A DNA stretch of 64,000 nt from Candidatus Pseudothioglobus singularis PS1 (GTDB lineage Bacteria; Pseudomonadota; Gammaproteobacteria; PS1; Pseudothioglobaceae): assembly GCF_001281385.1 (NCBI RefSeq), contig NZ_CP006911.1, positions 620,001-684,000 on the forward strand. The letters run 5' to 3'. Positions 45,191 to 52,943 of the stretch are shown one piece after another. The notes beneath the pieces are model-generated. The model saw only the letters and a program-made list of their open reading frames with translations. It was not told the DNA's origin and ran no database searches. Made by a program: the position numbers and the translations under genes. Each line of letters starts with the position of its first letter. The stretch's first letter is position 1.

Positions 45191-45219
45191 TTGGACTTTA
45201 GTCCAAGTTGACTTATAAT
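45191..45219 (+). promoter_or_regulatory. Promoter of the Cys-repeat cargo gene
   Basis: TTGGAC (45191-45196), a 17-bp spacer and TATAAT (45214-45219). The ATG at 45226 is only 6 nt after the -10 box, implying a leaderless mRNA. Upstream, 44943-45190 holds the arm sites and otherwise AT-rich sequence without a gene. Confidence 0.65.
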
Positions 45220-45225
45220 CCTAGT

Positions 45226-46059
45226 ATGAAAAAAATACTACTACTGCTCTTCTCTCTCCTGCTCTCATTTAATTCTTATGCTGAGGTGCCTAAAATTATT
45301 AGTGGAAAGACTGTAGAAGATATTTGTAAAATTGCAGATTGTGATGAATCATTGGATATTTACTACAGGCAGTTTTATCTTTCTAAGCCAGTTAATAAAG
45401 TCTTTGTAATCGATGTTTTAAATAATGGAAAAGCTATTGGCGGAAGCTATATGGGTTGGAGTTATCCAAGTTGGCTTCTAGCAAAACAAGATATTCTGGC
45501 TAAATGTAAAAAAGAATTTGGCTCTTCAAATTGCCAAGTCCTATTTGTAAACAATAAAATTGCTGATATTGAATTGTATAAAAAACTAACTACTATATCG
45601 ATACCTATAAATGCCTATAAATCTGGAAATAGCTGGAAGTGTAAATCTGGTTATAAAAAAAGTAGAGATAGATGTATAAAAGAAACTGTAATTCCCACAA
45701 ATGCTCATTCTTCTGGCTCTAGTTGGGCATGTAACACTGGCTATAAAAAAGTTGGCAGTAAATGTAATAAGATATATATACCAAAAAATGCATCCTTATC
45801 TGGTTCAAGTTGGAAGTGTAACTACGGCTATACAAAAATTGGCACTAGTTGTCAAGTCGTCCCTGCGAATGCTACTGCAACTAGCTCAGGATGGAAATGC
45901 AACACTGGCTTCACAAAAGATGGCAATAGTTGTAATATAGTTGAAGAGTCGATGGATTATATTGAAGAACTTAAAAAGATAAAAGAACTTCTAGATTCAG
46001 GGATTATTAATGAGGAAGAGTTCAAAAAAATGAAGCAAAAGGTAATCGACAATATGTAA
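45226..46059 (+). CDS. Secreted Cys-repeat protein with SHOCT tail
   Basis: About 277 residues (the ATG at 45226 is preferred; the frame is open from 45208). The signal peptide (KILLLLFSLLLSFNSYA) nearly matches that of the 46636-47025 protein. After an N-terminal domain (about 20-120, with CKKEFGSSNCQVLFV), four units of about 25-30 residues follow the pattern NAxxSGxSWxCxxGYxKxGxxC (two Cys each). The C-terminus (LKKIKELLDSGIINEEEF) is a SHOCT-type helix-turn-helix. Likely periplasmic or surface; function unknown. Confidence 0.7.
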   Translation: MKKILLLLFSLLLSFNSYAEVPKIISGKTVEDICKIADCDESLDIYYRQFYLSKPVNKVFVIDVLNNGKAIGGSYMGWSYPSWLLAKQDILAKCKKEFGSSNCQVLFVNNKIADIELYKKLTTISIPINAYKSGNSWKCKSGYKKSRDRCIKETVIPTNAHSSGSSWACNTGYKKVGSKCNKIYIPKNASLSGSSWKCNYGYTKIGTSCQVVPANATATSSGWKCNTGFTKDGNSCNIVEESMDYIEELKKIKELLDSGIINEEEFKKMKQKVIDNM

Positions 46060-46100
46060 TATTAAAAAACTATTCCTAATCAACTGAACATGACTCTATT

Positions 46101-46619
46101 ATGAAAAGACTCTTTCTACTCTTATTACTCTCTATTGGCTTTATAAGTTCTGTTTATGCAGACTTTAATGATGGAAATACAGCCTTTAATAATGGAGATT
46201 ATATTACCGCCTATAAAGAATGGTTACCACTTGCTGAGCAAGGACATGATGGTGCTCAAACTAGTTTAGGTTGGATGTATGAACACGGCAAAGGTGTAGT
46301 TAAGAATGATAAGAAAGCGGTAGATTGGTACACTAAAGCAGCTGAACAAGGACATATTGGTGCTCAAAATAATTTAGGTGTAATATATTTCAATGGAGAT
46401 ACCGCTCCCCTAGATTATAAAAAAGCTTTTAGTTGGTTTAATAAAGCTGCGGAACAAGGATATGCCGAGGCTCAGTACTTTTTAGGACTTATGTATGCCG
46501 AAGGTTTAGGTACACTAAAATCTTTAAAAAAAGCCGCATATTGGACTAAATTAGCTTATGACAACAACGACCCATATGCTGAAGATGTTTGGAATCATTT
46601 TGAACTTTGGAAGTATTAA
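46101..46619 (+). CDS. Sel1-repeat secreted protein (island cargo)
   Basis: A 172-residue protein with signal peptide (LFLLLLLSIGFISSVYA). Three Sel1 units: HDGAQTSLGWMYEHGKGV, HIGAQNNLGVIYFNGDTA and YAEAQYFLGLMYAEGLGT. It starts DFNDGNTAFNNGDYITAYKE and ends VWNHFELWKY, so it is the same family as the chromosomal proteins at 6618 and 24706 and may have been exchanged between the element and the host. Confidence 0.82.
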   Translation: MKRLFLLLLLSIGFISSVYADFNDGNTAFNNGDYITAYKEWLPLAEQGHDGAQTSLGWMYEHGKGVVKNDKKAVDWYTKAAEQGHIGAQNNLGVIYFNGDTAPLDYKKAFSWFNKAAEQGYAEAQYFLGLMYAEGLGTLKSLKKAAYWTKLAYDNNDPYAEDVWNHFELWKY

Positions 46620-46635
46620 TCACTAAAATCTTACG

Positions 46636-47025
46636 ATGAAAAAACTACTAGTACTGCTCTTCTCTTTATTGCTCTCATTTAATTCTCACGCTGAGTGGTT
46701 TAGGGTTGGAGAAAGCACTGCAGGGTATGTCGCTTATTATGAAATAGATACAGTTAAGGAACATGGTGGTTATGTTTATTACTGGGTAATGCTTGACTAT
46801 CTTATACCTACAGAAGATGGTGACATGAGTGCATCAAGATATTTGCAAGGGGAATGTGAAGTAGGTAGAGTAAAAACTTTATCTATGATTTTTTATAAAC
46901 AACCTATGGGTAAGGGAGAGAGCGAAACATATAATCCGCCGCCTGAGTGGGATTATCCTGCTCCTGGGTCTCTTCTTGGAGTCACCACAAATTATGTATG
47001 TAATTATCTGAATCAAGATGGGTGA
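46636..47025 (+). CDS. Adhesin-E-like secreted protein (island cargo)
   Basis: A 129-residue protein with a signal peptide (KLLVLLFSLLLSFNSHA). The pattern WFRVGESTAGYVAYYEIDT, YYWVMLDYLIP, SASRYLQGECEVGR, PMGKGE, PAPGSLLGV and a final YVC resembles the surface-adhesin protein E family. Two Cys could pair. It lies 16 bp after the Sel1 gene. Surface or periplasmic; role unknown. Confidence 0.62.
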   Translation: MKKLLVLLFSLLLSFNSHAEWFRVGESTAGYVAYYEIDTVKEHGGYVYYWVMLDYLIPTEDGDMSASRYLQGECEVGRVKTLSMIFYKQPMGKGESETYNPPPEWDYPAPGSLLGVTTNYVCNYLNQDG

Positions 47026-47381
47026 GTAAGAACATTTAAGAACTCAATAGAAAGAGCAGTTTATAAAGCCTCGCCACTCCCATCTGCACCTGATGAATCA
47101 GTTTTTGATAAAGAGTTAATTTTTATATTTAGTGTGAATTTATTAGTCCTTACTAGACACATCTACTTATTTATATTCTATATTAGATGTTAAAATATTA
47201 GCATAGAAAGGGATACCTCTAGTCAGCCCCAATCTTGTGAGTAAAGTTCTTTTACTTGCCCCAAAATGTCCTAGCCTACTTAAATTGGCAACATGGATAA
47301 CATTTATCGCAAACGCAAACCATAGCGTAAATCCTTTTCGTCTGTAATTCAGACATTCAATCCTATTCTAGGAGATGATAA
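47026..47381. other. Non-coding control region before alpA
   Basis: A 356-bp stretch with no supported gene. It holds the inverted repeat ACATCTA (47159-47165) / TAGATGT (47184-47190) and the nonamer TAGATGTTA (47184-47192), which recurs twice near the integrase end. A short hairpin GTCTG-TAATT-CAGAC (within 47340-47356) lies ahead of the alpA ribosome site. It is probably the element's main regulatory region. Confidence 0.45.
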
Positions 47382-47579
47382 ATGAAAATATTAAAGTTAA
47401 ATGAAGTCGCTGAACTTCTCAATGTATGTAAGTCGCAAGTCTACAATTTAGTCAAGCAAGGTTACCTACCTAAACCTATCAAAATAGGCAAGCGTGGTTC
47501 TGGTTGGTTACAGTCAGATATCGATTCTTGGTTCAAATCCAAGATTGAAGAAAGAGAGATGGAGGTTAATCATGGCTAG
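47382..47579 (+). CDS. AlpA-family excisionase/regulator
   Basis: A 65-residue MerR-like winged helix protein: KILKLNEVAELLNVCKSQVY (HTH), NLVKQGYLPKPIKIGKRGSG (wing), WLQSDIDSWF. AlpA proteins activate excision of P4-like integrative elements or regulate the integrase. The ribosome site AGGAG precedes the ATG. It overlaps the next gene (47572) by 8 bp, hence coupled expression. Confidence 0.85.
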   Translation: MKILKLNEVAELLNVCKSQVYNLVKQGYLPKPIKIGKRGSGWLQSDIDSWFKSKIEEREMEVNHG

Positions 47580-47862
47580 TTATATTGATGATAAATTCTC
47601 TATCGATTCTGATAAACATAACTGGATATTAAGAGAAAAGAATGTAGGCAAAAAAGAGATACTTCATTACTTTCCAAACCTAAAACTATTGGCTAACTTC
47701 ATAGTGGGTTACAAGCTAAGAATGTTTCTAGTTAAAGGTGATGTTGACTTGTTGAAGAACTCGTCTGCTACCCCCTCGTATTCCTCTCTAATCGAGGATT
47801 CTGCGAGGAAACTAGCACACTATATAGAGAAGGTTGTTAGCAAAGATGACTCTACAAGATAA
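47572..47862 (+). CDS. Element protein, unknown
   Basis: Ninety-six residues from the ATG overlapping alpA; an upstream frame from 47494 is open but overlaps alpA more. The sequence (MASYIDDKFSIDSDKHNWIL, ending HYIEKVVSKDDSTR) is mostly helical and basic-acidic mixed with no motif I recognise. Position between alpA and the Gp2-like gene suggests an accessory replication or regulation role; this is inference. Confidence 0.5.
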   Translation: MASYIDDKFSIDSDKHNWILREKNVGKKEILHYFPNLKLLANFIVGYKLRMFLVKGDVDLLKNSSATPSYSSLIEDSARKLAHYIEKVVSKDDSTR

Positions 47863-47989
47863 ACGGTTTCCACACACTTAATCTTGACTAAATACAAACC
47901 CCTAAGTCTATTGAATTAGTTAAAAAAAGTAGTGCTTGGGGGTGAGTGTTAGTTAACGGTATTTCATATTATCTTATAGAGGAATTACT

Positions 47990-48574
47990 ATGCTAACTAA
48001 AAGCAGAATGAAGGAGCATAATTACTGCTTCTACAACTACAAGGAGGAGGAGCTATTTATTAACTCATCGGAAACCAAAGGCGTTTACCCAAACATTATT
48101 GAAAAGATAGTTGAACAGTTAGATACTTGTCTAGCGATTCACAAAAGAGTCTTGGTGGTAAGGTTTGATTTAAGTCTGAATGAATACTCTGGCGATAATC
48201 ATGCTATCTCAACCTTTATCAATCGTCAAAAGCAAAGGATGTTTAAAACATATGGCGTTAAAAACATTGGTCATGCTTGGAAGAGAGAACGAGAAACATC
48301 TAAAGCACAACATTACCATGTAGCTTTATTTATTGATGGGAATAAGATTCAATACCCTTCAAAATTACTAAGACAAATCAAAGCTAAATGGTTTAAGCAT
48401 GGGCGTTGTTGGATTCCAGATGATTGTTTCTACTATCTTGATAAAAGTAAAAGTAACTTTAAACAAACGAGAGGTGAAGCAATTTATAGATTGTCTTATC
48501 TTGGCAAAACTAGAGGCACAGGTTACAAGGATATTCAAGCTAAGAACTATTCTGTCAGTAGATTATCTAGGTAA
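47990..48574 (+). CDS. Inovirus-Gp2/YagK-YfjJ-type protein
   Basis: A 194-residue protein. RVLVVRFDLSLNEYS, the aromatic GHAWKRERETSKAQHYHVAL and the closing YRLSYLGKTRGTG match the inovirus Gp2 / YagK-YfjJ C-terminal family, which is associated with filamentous phage or satellite replication. The HYHVAL motif resembles the HUH/relaxase-type pattern, though catalytic Tyr cannot be fixed. It overlaps the integrase gene tail to tail by 28 bp. Confidence 0.75.
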   Translation: MLTKSRMKEHNYCFYNYKEEELFINSSETKGVYPNIIEKIVEQLDTCLAIHKRVLVVRFDLSLNEYSGDNHAISTFINRQKQRMFKTYGVKNIGHAWKRERETSKAQHYHVALFIDGNKIQYPSKLLRQIKAKWFKHGRCWIPDDCFYYLDKSKSNFKQTRGEAIYRLSYLGKTRGTGYKDIQAKNYSVSRLSR

Positions 48575-49743
48575 TTGCTCCAATCTTCCATCATTGGTTT
48601 TCTTTCTTCTAAATACTTTGCATGGTTGTAAACACCTCTGACACCTCTAATTTGATGAGCTACCTGTAACTCAATAGCATCTGCGTTATAACCTTTTTCA
48701 TTAAGGCTGGTAACCGCCATATGCCTGAATCCATGCACAGTAGTTAAATCTTTATCAACTCCAACTTGTCTCATAGCTTTGAGGATGGAGTTGGTGCTTA
48801 TTGGTCGACCATTTTTTAATGGTGATGGAAAGCATAGTGTGGAATCGATATTTGAATCTTTTAGCTTAGTTAATACTTTTATAACATGTTTGCTCATTGG
48901 CACAATATGAGGCTTGTTATCAATCTTCATTCTTTCAGCAGGTATTCTTATCAATTCATCATCCCAATCGATTTCTGACCATCTTAGCCCAACTAATTCT
49001 CCAGGTCTAAGAAAAACATGAGGTGCTAAATTTAGTGCAGTTATTACTTGAGTTGAGCCAACCACTTGTTTGAGCATAGTCAATACAAGTTTTATGTCTT
49101 TCGGACTAGAAACATGACTGAAGTTCTGTTGGTCTTTTCTCTTTGTAAAGATATCTGATGATATTTCTCTAGCAGGGTTTGTTCTAGTAAGTTGAAGACC
49201 AACTGCATGGCTTATTATTCTTGTGACTATGCTTTGAACCTTCTCCCTTGTTTCAAATTTACCTTCCTCATCTATTATTAACAACAAATCTATAAGCATT
49301 TTGGTTTCAATAGAGTCAATAGGTAGATTAGAAAGAGGAGGCAATAGATATTTTTCAGCTTTTTGCTGAACACCTATGGCATGAGATTCTTTCCAGCCAT
49401 TCCTCTGCTTATTAAGCCACATCTCATATACCTCTTTGAAGGTAATGACATCATCATTAACTTGGTTAATAGCATCGTATTTCTTTGGAGGAAGGGTACC
49501 TTTAGCCTTGAAATCATTATTTCTATCCCTCCAATCTCTGGCTTCTTTTAGAGAGTGACCAGGAAATGAGCCAAGAGTTCTAACTACTTCTTTCCATTTG
49601 CCATTTAATTTCCATCTAATCCTGTGTTGGAATACCTTGGAGCCAGTTGGGTTAATGGCTAGGCGCAAACCTTCACCATCTATAAGGAAGTATTGCTTAT
49701 CCCGTTTCTTGGCATTCTCGATTGCTTTAGTGGTTAGTAACAT
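48547..49743 (-). CDS. Tyrosine integrase, P4 type
   Basis: A 398-residue recombinase of P4-integrase length. The N-terminal arm-binding DUF4102-like region (LTTKAIENAKKRDKQYFLID and GLRLAINPTGSKVF) precedes a core-binding domain and the catalytic domain: Arg246 in LRPGELVGLRW, His337 and Arg340 in HGFRH, His363 in VAHQ, and nucleophile Tyr372. It sits 185 bp from the tRNA target. Its start codon overlaps an inverted copy of the end 12-mer (49743-49753), suggesting the enzyme controls its own synthesis. Confidence 0.95.
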   Translation of the reverse strand: MLLTTKAIENAKKRDKQYFLIDGEGLRLAINPTGSKVFQHRIRWKLNGKWKEVVRTLGSFPGHSLKEARDWRDRNNDFKAKGTLPPKKYDAINQVNDDVITFKEVYEMWLNKQRNGWKESHAIGVQQKAEKYLLPPLSNLPIDSIETKMLIDLLLIIDEEGKFETREKVQSIVTRIISHAVGLQLTRTNPAREISSDIFTKRKDQQNFSHVSSPKDIKLVLTMLKQVVGSTQVITALNLAPHVFLRPGELVGLRWSEIDWDDELIRIPAERMKIDNKPHIVPMSKHVIKVLTKLKDSNIDSTLCFPSPLKNGRPISTNSILKAMRQVGVDKDLTTVHGFRHMAVTSLNEKGYNADAIELQVAHQIRGVRGVYNHAKYLEERKPMMEDWSNYLDNLLTE

Positions 49744-49753
49744 TGTGTATATA
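49743..49753 (-). repeat. Inverted copy of the end 12-mer at the integrase start
   Basis: TTGTGTATATA on the plus strand is the reverse complement of TATATACACAA, the core of the tandem 12-mers. It overlaps the integrase ATG. Confidence 0.55.
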
Positions 49754-49781
49754 AAAAGTAATAATATTACAAATTTAAGTA

Positions 49782-49805
49782 TATATACACAATTATATAC
49801 ACAAA
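49782..49805 (+). repeat. Tandem 12-mer, right end arm sites
   Basis: TATATACACAAT (49782-49793) and TATATACACAAA (49794-49805), in the same orientation and 12-bp period as at the left end. They lie between the integrase start and the tRNA. Confidence 0.6.
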
Positions 49806-49810
49806 TAATC

Positions 49811-49829
49811 TAGATGTTAGTAGATGTTA
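49811..49829 (+). repeat. Paired TAGATGTTA nonamers near the integrase
   Basis: TAGATGTTA at 49811-49819 and 49821-49829, one base apart. A third copy is upstream of alpA at 47184-47192. They may bind an element-encoded regulator such as the AlpA-type protein. Confidence 0.4.
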
Positions 49830-49928
49830 TTAGATTTAAGTAGATAGTATTGAAATAGCATAAACCCTTACAATAAAGCACTTAAATTAATTAAAGGTTA
49901 TTGTATAAGGATTACTATTAAAAATGTA

Positions 49929-50005
49929 TGGCGCCCTGGGCAGGATTTGAACCTACGACCCCTCGCTTAGGAGGCGAGTGCTCTATCCAGCTGAGCTACC
50001 AAGGC
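49929..50005 (-). tRNA. tRNA-Arg (CCT)
   Basis: On the minus strand, 77 nt with encoded CCA. The acceptor GCCTTGG pairs with CCAGGGC (one G-U), discriminator G. The anticodon stem CTCGC/GCGAG holds loop CTCCTAA, anticodon CCT. The 3' end is the target of the integrative element, and 49929-49952 is the proximal attachment repeat. Confidence 0.95.
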
Positions 50006-50039
50006 AGGATGTATATTATTGCTAGTTATCTTTATTAAT

Positions 50040-50660
50040 TCAAGCAATAATTTGATTAATATTAAAATTAGCATTTATGTAGTTAATTCTAATTTGAGTG
50101 AGAGTGTCATTTTTTGATAGTACCAATGATGGGAATCCATTTATTGGCATCGTCATTGAAAACTCAATTTCTTTTTTTAAGTAATTATTTACTCTTGGAG
50201 AATTAAGGTCTTTTTTGAATGCTTGAACATTGAGACCAACATTATCTGCAAGGTCAAATAAAACCATCTCTTCTGATGGATTCTGAGCCTTTAAATAATA
50301 GGCATATTGAATTTCTTCAATCATAGCTCTTTCAAATTTAGGATTTTGTATTCGTGCACTTATAACTGCTCTGCATGAAATGTAGGTAGATCTTTTTGGT
50401 GTATTCAAGCGCCAAAAATCATAATTAAATTCTGTTGTAGGCACTGTATCTTGAACTCTTCTCCAATTATCCATTACAAGTTTTCGTGTCTCTAAAGACA
50501 TTGGGATATCATTATCTGGAGCTAAACCACCTAGTAAATACTCAACAATTAAATTTTGTGGCAGGTTAGTTAAAATTTTTTGCCATGTCGGTTTAAAAGC
50601 CCAACACCATGAACACATTGGGTCATGAATATAATAAAGAGTGTTTTTAGCGAATTTCAA
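50040..50660 (-). CDS. DsbA-family thioredoxin-like protein
   Basis: A 206-residue protein with no signal peptide. YYIHDPMCSWCWAFKPTW carries a CxxC active site (CSWC), and cis-Pro is present in INGFPSLVLS. The helical insertion (PTTEFNYDFWRLNTPKRSTY) fits the DsbA/FrnE type. Without a signal peptide, it probably acts in the cytoplasm as a thiol-disulfide or isomerase-like enzyme. Confidence 0.85.
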   Translation of the reverse strand: MKFAKNTLYYIHDPMCSWCWAFKPTWQKILTNLPQNLIVEYLLGGLAPDNDIPMSLETRKLVMDNWRRVQDTVPTTEFNYDFWRLNTPKRSTYISCRAVISARIQNPKFERAMIEEIQYAYYLKAQNPSEEMVLFDLADNVGLNVQAFKKDLNSPRVNNYLKKEIEFSMTMPINGFPSLVLSKNDTLTQIRINYINANFNINQIIA

Positions 50661-50800
50661 AGTAGGAAATTAAAAAAGTATATAATTATAGTGTTGGGTT
50701 TGAAGGTTTTATTTTACTATTTCAATCTTCACTTATTAAACACAATTGAATATCAAGAAATCTGTAGAATTATTAAATAAATACTCATAGGAGCATTATT

Positions 50801-51313
50801 ATGAAAATTTTAAAAAGTTTATTAGTTGTTTTCTTTGCATCATTAACACAAATGTCATTTGCTGGATCCTTTATTGATTCTGCCTCTGTTGTATCAGTTG
50901 ACAAGGTTTATAAACAGGTTAGAGTTGAGGAGCCTTACCAAGAATGCTACATAAAAGAGACGGTTCAGAATAATGGTGATGGAAGTGCTACTAACGAGAT
51001 TATTGGTGGTGTAATTGGTGGGGCAATTGGAAATAAACTTGGTAAAGGTGATGGCAACGACATCATGACACTTGCAGGAATATTAATGGGTGCCTCTATC
51101 GCAAATGATGCTGAAAAAGCTGCAGGAAACGGTAAACAAACTATCGTCAGCCAAGAAGTCTGTGAGAAAAAAGTCAGACAGAAAATTGAAAAAAGATTAA
51201 GTCACTATAAAGTTACTGTTGATTACAATGGCTCTGAAGTTTCATTCTCTAGTAAAAGAAGACCTTATGATGACGTAATCAAGGTCGAAGTTACAGTCGA
51301 TGGATTAGATTAA
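50801..51313 (+). CDS. Glycine-zipper 2TM-domain envelope protein
   Basis: A 170-residue protein with a signal peptide (SLLVVFFASLTQMSFA). The glycine-zipper segment IIGGVIGGAIGNKLGKGDGN (about 67-86), with a second half IMTLAGILMGASIAND, matches the Rick_17kDa_Anti/2TM zipper type of envelope proteins. Two cysteines flank the zipper (EECY-type YQECYIKE and VSQEVCEKK). Function unknown, probably envelope integrity. Confidence 0.8.
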   Translation: MKILKSLLVVFFASLTQMSFAGSFIDSASVVSVDKVYKQVRVEEPYQECYIKETVQNNGDGSATNEIIGGVIGGAIGNKLGKGDGNDIMTLAGILMGASIANDAEKAAGNGKQTIVSQEVCEKKVRQKIEKRLSHYKVTVDYNGSEVSFSSKRRPYDDVIKVEVTVDGLD

Positions 51314-51332
51314 AATATAGAAACATATTTTA

Positions 51333-52181
51333 ATGGCTATTCCTATCCTAATAGTCATCATAGCTGCTGCAACTCTTGTTGTGGCAGTTTTTTTTTATGT
51401 CTCTAGAATTATTTCCTTGCCTCCCCAAGGAAGAGCTATTGACTATTTAAAAAATAAATCAGAAAAAAATCAAAGAATTGTTGCATGCATTGGTGATTCA
51501 TTAACTCACGGAAATATAGGGGTTAGCTGGGTTGATAAATTAAGAAAAGAATTTCCCTTAGACATATTTTTAAATGAAGGAATTAATGGTGATGTTGTTT
51601 GGCAGGTGCACCAAAGACTTGAGCCAATATTAAAGAGCAATCCAGATGTTATCATTTTGATGATTGGAAGTAACGATGCTATGGCCTCTTTTAATTCTAA
51701 TTCTGGAAAGCGTTATAAAAGAAATAATAACCTTCTAGATATTCCTTCATTTCAGAGTTATCAAAAACTATTCCTGGAACTTCTGGATAAACTCATTAGT
51801 GTCGATAAAGTTTTTTTGTGCACTCTTCCTCCTATAGGAGAAATAAAAGACTCGCAAGTTAACCAGCATGTTAATAAGTTTAATGACTTTATTAGAAAAA
51901 CTGCTCAAGAGAGATATTTATCTATATTGCCAGTCTCTGAAAGTCTTTGGAGTGATTTAGCCCTTAGAGAGTTTTCATGCATCAATGACTATAATCCAAA
52001 TTCAATTCCATTGATGAGAAGAATCTATGGGGGTGTAATGCATCATTATATTTTTAAACAGCCTTGGGATAAGATTGCAAGATCAAAGAGACAGTGGTTA
52101 CTTTTTGACCAAATTCATTTGGGCGAGCGTGCTGCAAATATTGTATTTAAGGTTATTAAAAATGCAATCTCAAAGAAATAA
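51333..52181 (+). CDS. SGNH/GDSL hydrolase, membrane-anchored
   Basis: A 282-residue protein with one N-terminal membrane helix (IPILIVIIAAATLVVAVFFY). SGNH blocks are visible: CIGDSLTHGN (block I Ser), NEGINGDV (block II Gly), LMIGSNDAM (block III Asn) and FDQIHLGERA (block V Asp-His). It is a lipase/esterase-like enzyme in the periplasm or cell surface; substrate unknown. The gap after the zipper gene is only 19 bp. Confidence 0.88.
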   Translation: MAIPILIVIIAAATLVVAVFFYVSRIISLPPQGRAIDYLKNKSEKNQRIVACIGDSLTHGNIGVSWVDKLRKEFPLDIFLNEGINGDVVWQVHQRLEPILKSNPDVIILMIGSNDAMASFNSNSGKRYKRNNNLLDIPSFQSYQKLFLELLDKLISVDKVFLCTLPPIGEIKDSQVNQHVNKFNDFIRKTAQERYLSILPVSESLWSDLALREFSCINDYNPNSIPLMRRIYGGVMHHYIFKQPWDKIARSKRQWLLFDQIHLGERAANIVFKVIKNAISKK

Positions 52182-52226
52182 TTTTTTTAACGTATAATTA
52201 ATTACCTTTTTATACCCTTTATTGAC

Positions 52227-52931
52227 GTGAAAGATATTAAGCTTGAAGATCGTTTAATTTTTGCTCTTGATGTTCCAGAAGTGTCTGAAGCTAAGGATAT
52301 TGTCTCTGAGCTTGATGATAGTGTCAATTTTTATAAAATTGGTATGGAAATGTTGATGACTGGAAAGTATTTTGAGTTGCTAGACTGGTTAATAAAGAAA
52401 GATAAAAAAGTTTTTGTAGATTTAAAGTTTTTTGATGTTCCTGAGACAGTTGGAAGGACAATTGCAAGATTAAGTGACTATGGGGCAACCTTTGCAACAA
52501 TTCATGGTAATCAAACTTTAATGGAAAAAGCATCTGAGAACAAAAATAACTTGAAAATTCTTGCTGTTACTGCTTTAACGAGTTTAGATCGTGGAGATTT
52601 AGATGATTTAGGGTTCTCTTGTGATGTTCAAGATTTAGTGATCTCTAGAGCCAAAAGAGCATTTGAAGCAGGCTGTGATGGGATAGTTTCTTCTGGCTTA
52701 GAAGTTCCATTTATTAGAGAATTTGTTGATAACAAATTGATTTGTGTCACACCTGGCATTAGACCAGTAGCAAATAATGATGATCAAAAACGAGTTGTGG
52801 ATGTTGCTACAGCATTTGATAGTGGTTCAGACTATATTGTAGTTGGAAGGCCAATCAAGAACGCTAAAAATCGGTATGAAGCAGCAAGTAATATTCAAAA
52901 GATTATCAAAAGAACATTTGAATCAGTATAA
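52227..52931 (+). CDS. pyrF: Orotidine 5'-phosphate decarboxylase
   Basis: A 234-residue enzyme from a GTG start. IFALDVPEVSEAKDIV, the catalytic FVDLKFFDVPETVGRT (Lys and Asp of DxKxxD), and the closing VTPGIRPVANNDDQKR and IVVGRPIKNA are standard for the short bacterial form. It makes UMP in pyrimidine synthesis. tRNA-Val follows 12 bp later on the same strand. Confidence 0.97.
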   Translation: MKDIKLEDRLIFALDVPEVSEAKDIVSELDDSVNFYKIGMEMLMTGKYFELLDWLIKKDKKVFVDLKFFDVPETVGRTIARLSDYGATFATIHGNQTLMEKASENKNNLKILAVTALTSLDRGDLDDLGFSCDVQDLVISRAKRAFEAGCDGIVSSGLEVPFIREFVDNKLICVTPGIRPVANNDDQKRVVDVATAFDSGSDYIVVGRPIKNAKNRYEAASNIQKIIKRTFESV

Positions 52932-52943
52932 TTTCGATTTCTT

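Larger units (their letters stand above)
44919..49952. mobile_element. Integrative element in tRNA-Arg(CCT), P4/satellite-like
   Basis: A 5.0 kb insert flanked by a 24-bp direct repeat (one mismatch) of the tRNA-Arg 3' end: 44919-44942 and 49929-49952. It carries a P4-type tyrosine integrase next to the tRNA, an AlpA-type regulator, an inovirus-Gp2/YagK-type protein and three exported cargo proteins. No capsid, tail or primase-helicase gene is visible, so it would need help to move between cells. Tandem 12-mers at both ends look like integrase arm sites. Confidence 0.85.

Noticed and set aside
47494-47571. Longer N-terminus for the 47572-47862 protein
   Set aside because: It would overlap alpA by 86 bp; the ATG at 47572 gives the usual short overlap.
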